Below the pieces are notes generated by a model. It made no database searches and was not told where the DNA came from. It saw only the letters and a program-made list of their open reading frames with translations. From positions 46,950,823 through 47,014,822 of the forward strand of contig BTPG01000004.1 in the NCBI GenBank assembly GCA_036245525.1: a DNA stretch of 64,000 nt. The letters are read 5' to 3'. A program made the position numbers and the translations under genes. Below are positions 22,146 through 32,500 of this stretch, in pieces (the stretch's first letter is position 1; the number at the start of each line of letters is the position of its first letter). Source of the DNA: Semisulcospira habei. Its lineage: Eukaryota; Mollusca; Gastropoda; Semisulcospiridae.

Positions 22146-23450
22146 AAAATTGCAGAAAGCCAACTGGTCGAGATAATGAACTTTAAGAGACAAATTATAG
22201 AGATCACTGAACTGACCTATTACGGACATTTTGCTGTAAAATTTTGCTGCTGGTGACAAAGAACATTCAGCTGTGAGTTAAAATTAAGTATAAGCTACCA
22301 TAACACATGTACGAATAAAACATGTTCATACTGACAATTGGTACACATCCCATACAAGAAGAACCTCAATGACCCTCACCGCTCATAGTGATTTGACTTT
22401 TCTACAAGTCACTCAAATGAGCAATTGTAAAAAGGTCTCGACGTAATTACAGCTCACCATAGATCCCGTGTTCTGTCAATATGCAGTAGAATCTCTTTTG
22501 ACAGGTCACTGGATTTTACATTCACCTTCTGTTTATGGTCACTTACGCGATGAATGGACGATGTTTACTGTATAAACTACCTGGATTGTAAAGTCACCTG
22601 CTGAACACGCCCAACGGTCAGCGTATCGGAGCCAAAAACGCAAAAAAAAAACCTGAAATTTACAACCAATGCCAGACCAGCGTGGTAAAGCCATCACATG
22701 CGATGGGTCAATGACTGCCTGCTCAACACCTCGCCAGCCACTACACACCTTGGCAAAGCCAAGCGTCGTATCGTTACACAATGACGAGCACATGCCTCAC
22801 GAGACGCCTCATGAAAGGGGCTGCGTATATCAATGGGATTTACAATTAATTGGGGGAACAGAACACCCATCTCGTAAAATGTACATCTGCAAGAGGCATA
22901 GACTTTTACGCGCCCGGGGGAGGGGGGGGGGGGGGGGGTGTCACGAGATTTGATTTTGATGTCTCCTGTTGACTTTATTTACCTCTGTTGTTTGTACTCA
23001 AATGTAGAATGCATCCCATGCTCAGTTTCTCACCATGACTTCCGATTTTGCAGTAAACACTCTAGTTCTAAGTCAATGGCCATACAACTGGTTAAAATGG
23101 AAGCAGATTAAGCAGGTGTTGAAATTTGTGTCCTTACAGTAACTGGGCAGTGATTAAATCACAGAAACAAAATAGATATTTTAATCAGAAGAGAGCCATT
23201 GTACATCAATGCAGTGTCAACAACGTTCATGAGAAACCGACTCGGTGAGAAGAAAAACATACTGCTGTATCACTACGCATGCACAGAAAACGCAATGTCG
23301 GAAACTCCAAAGACTGACGAAGATTTGTGTCCATAAAAGATACACTGGTATGTCACAGTTGCAAATGTCGTAAACATGCCAATGCTTCCACTTTCATGTA
23401 AGCAGTTTTTCCCATATCTTTCTGTTGGTATGCACCGCAGAGACTGATTG

Positions 23451-23667
23451 TTAACACATTATTCTCCCCTAGGACTGAAACCCCCAAATTCTGAAGTTGC
23501 CTTCTGAAGGTATGTATTACAATTCTAGCAACAGCTCACACACGATAGTTCAAAGGTGGTGCCAGAATAGCTGGGCACCCATGGGTGCCAAGCTATTCTG
23601 GCACCACCCTTGAACTATCATGCTTGATCCCCGTCTTGCCGTCACGTGTCAGGGCTGAACGAGTTAC
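23451..23667. repeat. Family P palindromic MITE, copy 9
   Basis: TTAACACATTATTCTCCCC ... AGGGCTGAACGAGTTA, with core AGAATAGCTGGGCACCC facing GGTGCCAAGCTATTCTGG. A poly-G tract lies upstream at about 22918-22939. The rest of 22146-23450 shows no gene. Confidence 0.7.
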
Positions 23668-24044
23668 GATTTGAACGGGTTTTCCATTTTCATCGGGTGT
23701 AATGGGCGACAAAGGAAGCCACACCGACGAAGTGCAAATGTTCACATGTTCAACATGTTAAAAGGACAATGTACATGTGCATTATTCTTTCCACATCTTT
23801 TGTCTTAACTGTGACGATTTTACACACACACAAAGGCTGCGAACCTGCACTGTAGGGGAGATACACTATCATACACTAACTCTAGTAGTGGCTATGTTAG
23901 CGCAGATTTACATTTTTGTGTGCTTCTGGGTCCATTTCTATCGTACCTGCCGTGAATGGTCACCTGTCGTTTACGGACACTTTTTCTTAGCAACAGGGGT
24001 GACCGCTTATAGGAGGTTCTACTGTATGTGCATTTTTGGCACAT

Positions 24045-24342
24045 TTTTCAACCTTCTTTTGACTCTTGACCTTTACATATGGTCAAGCCAGATAGAATGA
24101 ATAGAAAAGTTGTATCATCATCTATCCATACCTTTGTGTCAAGTTGATGGGAAAGCCCGAAAAAGTGCCCCCAAATTAACACTGTCAAAGAAACAGGCAC
24201 TTTTTACGCACACTTGCTGACCTCCATTGACCCTTGACCTTTGAGATGGGTCACTCAAATTACTATACATAAGACAGTCTGTATCAAGTGTAGCATTTGG
24301 GACATCACAGCTTCAGTCAAATTGGATTTTTTGTAATGTATT
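24045..24342. repeat. Dispersed repeat Z (left part), with nuclear-receptor-like half sites
   Basis: Shares the phrase order TTGACC..TTTACATATGGTCA..ATAGA..AAG, CTGACCTC..TTGACCCTTGACCTTTGAG..GGTCA with copies at 27900, 36476 and 49860. TGACCCTTGACCTTT at 24228-24242 contains a direct repeat of AGGTCA-type half sites. The copy is interrupted by the RTE-like LINE and resumes at 25529. Confidence 0.55.
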
Positions 24343-25528
24343 TATTGACCCTGCCGCGTCCTGATCGAGAAACATCTGCAGCATCAGCGCGAACTCTACC
24401 ACAACTTCATTGATTTCAGGAAAGCATTTGATCGCGTCTGGCACGACGGACTCTGGCAAGTCATGAGATCGTTCAACATAGAGGAGGGACTGATCCAAAT
24501 GATAGAAGCGCTTTACAAGAACGCCTGCAGCGCGGTTCTACTTAACAATCAGTCAGGCGAGTTCTTCAGGACGATGATCGGTGTCCGTCAAGGATGCCTG
24601 CTCTCTCCTGTCCTTTTCAACATATTCCTGGAGAAGATCATGCAGGAAACCCTCCACGACCACCATACTTCAATCTCTATAGGTGGCAGATCCCTGTGCA
24701 ATCTTCGATTCGCAGACGATATTGACCTCATGGCAGGCAGCAATAGTGAGCTCCAAAACCTGACAGACAAACTTTCAAGTAGCGCAGGGTCTTATGGCAT
24801 GGAGATCAGTACGGATAAAAGCAAAGTGATGATCAACACCACAAGCGACAGCAGCAGCAACATTCACATGAACGGCCAGAAGCTAGAAGAGGTCAATAGC
24901 TTCAAGTACTTGGGAGCCACCCTGTCCAAAGACGGTAGTTGCGTAGCAGAGATCCGTATCAGGATAGGTACAGCAACATCCGCAATGGCCAGGCTGGACA
25001 GGATATGGCGAAGTAACTCCATCAGCTTCACCATCAAGTACAGGCTTTACAAGTCCCTCGTAGTGTCTATTCTACTCTACGGCTGTGAGACTTGGACACT
25101 GCTTGCAGACTCAGAAAAGAAAATCCAGGCCTTTGAGAACAAGTGCCTGAGGAAGTTGCTCCGCATCTCGTACCGCGAGCACAAAACCAACGAATATGTA
25201 CGGAGTATCGTCACTTCCCTGGTGGGCCCACATGAACCCCTTCTGGCAACCGTGAAACGGCGCAAGCTTGCTTGGTTTGGCCACGTGACCCGACACAACA
25301 CCTTGTCCAAGACTATCCTCCAAGGCACTCTCGAAGGAAGTCGTCGGCGAGGTCGTCAGAGAAAGAGTTGGGTCGCAAACATAAAAGAATGGACCGAACT
25401 CGAGATGCCAGACTTGCTTGCAACCGCCCAAAATAGAAGTCAGTGGAGAGCACTGTCTGTTGCTGCTGCCTTTCAGTCCCCCCAACGCCCAGTTCGGGCA
25501 AGGGACTGATGATGATGATGATGATGAA
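24343..25528 (+). mobile_element. RTE-like LINE, copy 2 (5'-truncated)
   Basis: A longer copy of the LINE at 9888. The frame runs from about 24355 (RVLIEKHLQHQRELYHNFID) to the stop at 25507-25509 and a (TGA)n tail. It includes RT motif A (NFIDFRKAFDRV), motif B (GVRQGCLLSPVLF), motif C (FADDIDLM), LLYGCETWTLL and the basic C-terminus, all uninterrupted. The upstream endonuclease is absent. It appears to have landed inside repeat Z, which flanks it on both sides. Near-identity with copy 1 suggests recent activity. Confidence 0.85.
24355..25509 (+). pseudogene. LINE reverse transcriptase domain (open, 5'-truncated)
   Basis: A continuous frame of about 384 residues without its natural start. 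The first internal ATG is at 24463. The RT catalytic aspartates are present (Asp in AFDRV, Asp-Asp in FADD). It lacks endonuclease, so it cannot complete target-primed reverse transcription alone. Confidence 0.8.
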
Positions 25529-25700
25529 GTTAGATCACTAAAATAGATACGATTAGAATGGTCTTGCCACAATGGGCCAAGTTCGAAGTTTGTGGTTTGA
25601 ACTGTCACAGAGACAATGCCAGCATACCACAAGGACAGATGACGGATGGCCCAGTACATACTCACTTTTGGTATCGCATGTGAGCCAAGAGTACAGCTAC
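25529..25700. repeat. Dispersed repeat Z (right part)
   Basis: TGGTCTTGCCACAATGGGCC ... ACTCACTTTTGGTATCGCATG aligns with the end of repeat Z at 36580-36735 and 50345-50495. It continues the copy that starts at 24045. Confidence 0.55.
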
Positions 25701-26385
25701 CACAACTGTAACCGGCCGTATGTAGTGTGTCTTGTCGTGAGGATTCCTGCTACCAACAGCCAAAGCGCTAATATAAAAATAGACCACTGGCACTTGATAT
25801 ATCTGCGGATATCATTTTCCCTCAGTTACCCGCTGCTGCATGCAGCCACCAGTACTGTACCTGTGGCTGCATGCAAAAGGGGGTTAACTGTGCACTGGTC
25901 TTCATTTTGGACCTTACAGTCATACCATCAAAAATCACAGACCAGCATACATAACATACATACATATCCTAGTGCCTGTCTGTGTTCCAAGACAATTGAA
26001 TCCGACACAAACTGCCTTACCATAGGACAGGCTGAAAGCAAAAAATTATATCATCGCCCCCCCCCCCCCCCCCCCCTCCCTCCCCCATTGCCTGGGAAAA
26101 GGCTGAACATTTCCCCATCCCCACTTACTTGGGTCATCATTTATTTCACTATTTTATGGCTTTCAAGGGCATTCAAGAAACTCTTTGACATCTGCTTCAC
26201 AGACCACATCAAATGATTTGATTGCTCTAAAGAATGATGGCCCAAGGCAAATAGTTCAACCCTTTCGCTGTCAGTAGTGCTTTTTGTTGACAGTCAAAGG
26301 GTTAATGTAATAAAAATTAAAAAAACACCGGTAAAATGGTGCAACAATCTGAAGGGTCATTCGCTGAAATGCACATGCAAAAAGT
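25701..26385. other. 3' flank of the five-exon gene; poly-C tract and short palindrome
   Basis: Contains a poly-C tract (26058-26082) and a family Q palindrome (26255-26305, AACCCTTTCGCTGTCA...TGACAGTCAAAGGGTTAA). A minus-strand AATAAA at 26145-26140 is a candidate polyadenylation signal about 240 nt after the stop codon of the gene ending at 26386. Confidence 0.5.
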
Positions 26386-26544
26386 CTAGAGAGATTCGCT
26401 GAAAATGCGCTGGCAGTATTCTGGAAGGTACTGGATGGCATGACACCTGAGCTTCACGTTCTGTCCATTTTCACGCATGATTGGCAGCTGGAACGACAGT
26501 TGGTCAAGCTGCACTGGGTCTGCCACTTGCAAAAAGCAGTGAAC
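26386..26544 (-). CDS. Exon 5 (terminal) of the two-module gene
   Basis: Starts after the acceptor ACTGTGTGCAG| in phase 0 and encodes VHCFLQVADPVQLDQLSFQ followed by LPIMRENGQNV, ending FSESL and a TAG stop at 26388-26386. The 52 codons complete module two in parallel with the GFERTIGGLARLG...DVTCNP part of module one. Confidence 0.75.
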   Translation of the reverse strand, partial: VHCFLQVADPVQLDQLSFQLPIMRENGQNVKLRCHAIQYLPEYCQRIFSESL

Positions 26545-29500
26545 CTGCACACAGTTGCATGATATTCAAATTAGGTCAAGACTATTTCTTTGTGCATAAT
26601 AGTGGAAAATTGTTATCAACACCCTTGTGCAGGCAGCGATCCTGCACTGCTGAAAGTACAGGTGGCTGCATGCACACTAGGGTTAACAACAAATACATGC
26701 ACAAAGAGAGACTTCTTTTACCATACATCAGCCTTGTCAAACGATCTCATGAGTGATACAACAGTTCCCACTCCGCTGAGAACTGAAGATCACTTATTAG
26801 AAGATGACCAACTAAATCACATGAAACACTAATATCTAACACTGATATCTCTTGATGTCTGGACCTGAAGTAACCAAACGGTTTGCACAACATTGCAAAG
26901 ATTGATCTCCTATGCACTATAATTACATAAAATGCATTACTGACACCATGACTGAAGAGAAAAGTAAACAAAATCCCACTGCAACAAACACAGACCTCAT
27001 GAGCCCCTATGTCTCCTGCTAACAGCACTTTGTATCCATGTTCTTTGATGGCTGGGGTTCTACAGGGTTGAATTAACAAATAGTCTGGAAACACAATCTC
27101 TCTGCGACCACTGGCAGTAACAGGGTTCAGATTTTAATTGAGATTTTTCTCAGAGTTTACCTTTCTCTCGGCAACAACTTTGAAGAGCTCAATAGGAAAA
27201 TTGTCCTTCGTTCTTGCAGCCATGATAAACTCTGCCTCCCTCTTATAAGCCTGCAGGAACTCTTCTGTGGACTTGCCTACAACAATGCAAACAATATGAT
27301 TGATTGATTGATTGTACATTGCTTAACGTCCCGACAGCAACAAGGCTTTCTCAGGACGTGCCTGCACTGCTTGTGAAAAAAAATAAATAAACAGAACATT
27401 GAATGTATGTTGCCAGCCGGTCAAATACATTAAATAAACCTAACACATGGGGCCTAAATAAAGCTAAGACCATTTAGCAACACACATCCAATATCAAGAG
27501 CTACAGGCAGTGCAGACAGTAGGGAGAGTTTTAAAAAGGCAAATACAGGTGAATGGACAAAGGGTAGACAGAAATACATGCCCCAGAATAGAGAGAAAAA
27601 CCCACCCTGTGGGGCTGACCAGGGTGACCCTGGGAACTAAAAAATACCTAACCCCACCCAAGTCCCCCAGGGCAGACCCGGGTTGGGGGGGGGGCAAACA
27701 ATATGAACACCATATACCTCTAGCCTGTATTTGCTGTGTTCCAGCACAGTATACTGATGAGCAAAAGAATGCATTTTTCGAATTAACAGGAACACTAAAG
27801 CGTTTCCAATTATTTAAAAAATGTGGCATTTCTTTTGCTCACTAATTAATGACAATTAAGAAAAAAGAAATGAAGTGGAAGACATTAAGAGAACATTATA
27901 AACACTGGGCAGTGTATTTCGTCCCTTCCTCCTTCACCCATACCCTTAGAATATACTCACTTTTTCTTCGCAAGTGAGCCAAAAAGAATGGCAAAGGCTC
28001 ACATGCATGAATGATCCAGTTCCAATGTAAGTAAAGGGTTGGCTTTTGTACTTGCAAAATCGACGTTATCTCAAAATGTATACATTTTTCACACTTTTGT
28101 CAATCTCCTGTGACCCTTGACATTCTCATGTAGTGAACCAAAATAGTATGCACAGAAAGGTGTTATCAACTACTTTTCTGCCAAATTTGGTTGAAAAATT
28201 TCACACAAGTGCTCATAAAAGCTAAAATACTACTTGTTCACATCTCCTTTCTGATCTCCTTTGACCTTTCCAAGGGGTCATCCCAATTAGCATGCATATA
28301 AAGGTATTACCATCAGGTATCTCATTCTCTGGACCAAATTTGAGTTCGAAGTTGTAAATAATATTTGAAAAAAAAACAACAATTTTTGTCAAGAAATAGC
28401 AATTCGTGACCTATTCCTGATCTCATGACCATTGACCTTTCTGAGGGGTCATCCAAATTATCATGCATATAAAGGTATTACCATCAGGCATCTCTGGACC
28501 AAGTTCGGATTTGAAGTTGTAAATAATATTGGAGGGAAAAAAATTGTCAAGAAATAGCTATTTATGACCTATTTCCAGATCGCGTGACCCTTTACCTTTC
28601 TGAGGGGTCATCCAAATTAGTATGAATAGAAGGTCTTACCATCAGGCATCTTTGTACCAAGTTTAGCTTTAAGTTGTAAATAATATCCTAATGGTCAAAA
28701 CGTAAGGCTCACCCCACTTTTTTGTGTCATTGTTCATTGTCGCAAGTACACTAATAACATACAATGTTCTTTCGATCCAAATGGGTTAAAAGTTGACCTT
28801 ATACAGTCCACTGTACAGGGAACAATAGACAACAATTCATCAATTCTATGAATGTGTCAAATGCACGTGAAACATCGTCAGTTTTTGTGAAAAGCTGTGC
28901 GATATTGGCAAGCGTACCAAGGGCAGGCAGGTCGAAAAACTCGGTAAAATTGTGATGCATGTGCTAAAGGGGTCAGTCTTGAACACTGAGCACTTCTGTT
29001 TTGCTACAAATACCAGTACAGTAGTCCTAACCATGCCACCACGACGAAGCCTAACGCCAGTAGATCAAGGCCGGGTGATAGCATGGCTGCATTATGGAAT
29101 TTCTGGACAAGAAGTTGGGAGACGTCTTGGGGTGTCCCATTTAGTGATCCAGAGGCTGCTGGCACGATTCCAAGAAACTGGAAGGGCAGAACAACGACCC
29201 TGCTCAAGATGCACGCGCTGCACCAGCAGAAGGGAGGACAGATAACTCTGTGTGGTGGCTCTGTGCAACCGAACTGTCACGTCAACCACTCTGCAACGTT
29301 AACTGATGCAACCTGCAAATGTTAACGTCAGCAGAAGCACAGTCTGCCGACGTCTGCGTGAAATTGGCCTGGCTTCATGCAGAGCAGCAGTGAGAATACC
29401 CCTCACTCCAGCTCATCGCAGAGCCCGGGTTGCCTGGTGTCGTCAACGTGAGGTGGAACAGACTCCAGAGGACTCAGGTTCTGTGTACTGATGAGTCACA

Positions 29501-32500
29501 GTTCACGGTGTCTTTCAATGATGGCAGGGTGAGGGTCAGGAAACGCCAGGGCGAGCGATTCACGGATGGATGCATCCAAGAGGTGGATCACTATGGAGGA
29601 GGCTCAGTCATGGTCCGGGCATGCTTCAGCGGGGAAGGCACGACCCCCCTCCACGTCATCCGAGGCACCCTCACTGGACAACGCTATCAGGACGAGATTG
29701 TGCAGCCCCTCATCCAGCCAGCTCTCGAAGCCATAGGCGACGATGCTGTTCTGCAAAATTCATTTTTCTCTAAAAGGTATTTTTTCGAAAAATACTTACC
29801 GATGACATGACTTTGTGGAAATGTCTACTACTAGCTCAATTTTAGCCTACTTACCCGTTGTGTGCCTACACAACCCGCTAGGCACTCGGGGAACCCCAGA
29901 GGGGCCGAGAGTTATCTCCCGCTCCTTCCTTACCAGTTCCTGTCACGAGACCAACCAGTCAGATACTTCGCTCGAAAGCGGCAAGCGGGGCAGGTGGGAG
30001 GGCCATCCGAGTCATGTCATCGGTAAGTATTTTTCGAAAAAATACCTTTTAGAGAAAAATGAATTTGTTTCCTCAAAAACATTACCGATGACATGACTTT
30101 GTGGAAGAATTGCGATGAGGCGGAGGGTGCCGCATGACAACTCCCTAGGAGGGAAAAGAGCCGTCCTCCCAGTCGCAAACTCCCGACAATTTTAGCGAAG
30201 TGCATACCAACGGCGCAGGTGGCGCCGGGAGGGAGTGTTGCGCCGCGGCGATGTCCCCCACCATTGCGAGATTCTCTCGCTGGCCCGCCAGGTCCCCGAG
30301 GTAGAAGCGGGCGAATACAGATTCAATCTTCCCGTCCAAGGTAGCCACGATGTCCGTGACAGCGCATTTTGTAACAAACGTGGCGCTCGTGGCCATGGCT
30401 CGTACCTCGTGTGCGCATATGTGCAGCCTCTTCGCTCCCTGCAGGGAGATATCTTGATAGGCGGAGCAAATGACTCAGGGGGCCAGGAAGAGAACGTCTG
30501 GGCCGTTATGTCATTCCGCCGATCTCAGAGGTAGGGAGAGGCGTGCACGCCCTATGCAGAAGGCTTTAGATCGTCGCAGAGCAGTCAAAGGTGCGCACGG
30601 GATCCTGTTACCTGGTCTCCTGTGACAGGGGTTTGTTTCATAGCGGCCGTAAGGTGAAACCTGCGGCGCGGTCAGAGGGGACCTGTTTGGCAAGGAAGGC
30701 CGGGGCAGTGAGAAGTAGCACGGACCCGTCCGTTCAGAACTGTAAGCAGATAGGACGCGCCTAAGCGCGTGTAGCTCGCTCCCCCGCGAGGTGGTAGCCC
30801 GGGCCAGCAGGAAGCACGTGTAGCGTGTCACATCTGCGAACGGGCCGCTGTAAGGGTTCGAATCGGGCAGAATTCAACCACGTTAGCCCCCAGGGTAGGT
30901 CCCAGCGGGGAAGGAGCGAGCGGTAGGCCTGGCGCCGGCTGCCGAAGTGTCCCATAAGGTCGGCGAGGTCTGTGCAGGCGCCCGGGTCAGCGTGTAAGTG
31001 AGCCTGGACAGGTGCCGTGAGGTTCAGGCTGTGATCGGGGCCTCAGGAAAACAGGACTCGCCATGTCCCACGTAGACTCGAATGGCCGAAGGTCTGGGGG
31101 CCGCAGCGATCGCCTCCACCGCTGTACCCGAGTAGCCTCTAGCACCGAGGGCTTGCCGCACACCTCCCGTCGTGAAGGATGAGCCGCTCCAGGCAGGGAG
31201 GAACAGCGGCTGGCGCAGTGGCTTGAGCATGGTGCGAGGAGTGGGAAGGCGCATGGGGGGGGGGGGGGGGGGGGGCCCGTGGCGAGGCTGAGAAGGCCGG
31301 TGATCCTGTGGCGGATCCAGGCGAACGGAGCGACTAACAGGAGGGCCGCCGGGCAGCGCCGAAGGTTGAGGAGGACTTTGGGTACGAGGATCGTCGAGGA
31401 AAGGCGGAGGCCGCCAGGACGTCCCAGGGAATGGAGCGCGCATCGACAGCCCAAGCCCAGGGATCGGGAATCAGGGCGACGAAGAGGGGAAGCCGAAGGT
31501 TCCACCTTGTGGCGAACCAGTCGACCTGGGGAGACTCCTAACGGGCGCGGGTCCACCGATAGATGTCCTGCCGAAGGGTCCAATCCGCATGCAAGAGCTG
31601 GCCGCGACGGGACAGCGAGTCGGTCCAGACGTACAGCTGTCCGGGAATGTGTCGGGCTCGCCAAGAAGGTCCGGTCCTCGCACCAACCCCAGCTCTGGTA
31701 GAGAAGCATACCAAGCTCGAGAGAGCGTGTGCCACCTTGTAACTGGAAGTAATCCACCAAAGGTGTGTTGTCAGAGAGGGCGAGCAGCTCCTGGTGTCTG
31801 AGGAGGTCATCCCAGCAATGAAGGGCTCGTCAACGGCCTGCATCACTGGCCGGACGATGAGATAGTGCGTTAATCCGAGGGCCGAGGGCCGGAAGTCAAG
31901 GGGAACCGCGGCAGGAGATGAGCATTCCACGCAGAGAGGCTCGCGTCGAACCCAGAGTGTACTGGGGCGGGGAAGATGCCCGGGGAACTGCCGAATCCAG
32001 CCAAGCGGCGTCGGTCCACCGATGAAGGCGAGGCGACAGAATCTGGGGCACCGGCGCCATCGTCGATACGTCGCCGGAAGCCGGGCGCCCAAGGAGTAGG
32101 AGATGCAGCAGCAACGGCTGGGCGTAGAGACGACCTAGGGAAGGAGTGAGATCAGACTTGCCCTCGTTTACTAGGAAGCCCCAAGTGCGTCAGGAGGTGC
32201 AGTAGCGCGTCCTTGTCTGTCGCGAGAGAGCTCTCAGACTGGCGGCGAAGGAAGGGGTCGTCTGGGTAGATCGACGTCGGACTGGAGGAGGACTGTCGGG
32301 CCTTGGCGACTAAGGAGTCCATCGGCCCGGTGAACCGCCAGGGCAGAGGTTGAGACCGAACGGGAGCGCGGGAAACTGGAGAAGACGCCGTCGATCGCGA
32401 CCAGCGAAATTCCTGGGGGCCTGGAGCATCGAGACAGCAGGTACACATCGGAAAGGTCCAAGCCGCCTGCGCAGTCTAAGGCTGGACCGCTGCTTTCACG

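Noticed and set aside
26996..27059. Possible extra exon of the five-exon gene (minus strand; TPAIKEHGYKVLLAGDIGAHE)
   Set aside because: The splice borders exist, but the phase does not match exon 4's end, and exon 4 joins exon 5 directly in phase with a better protein match.
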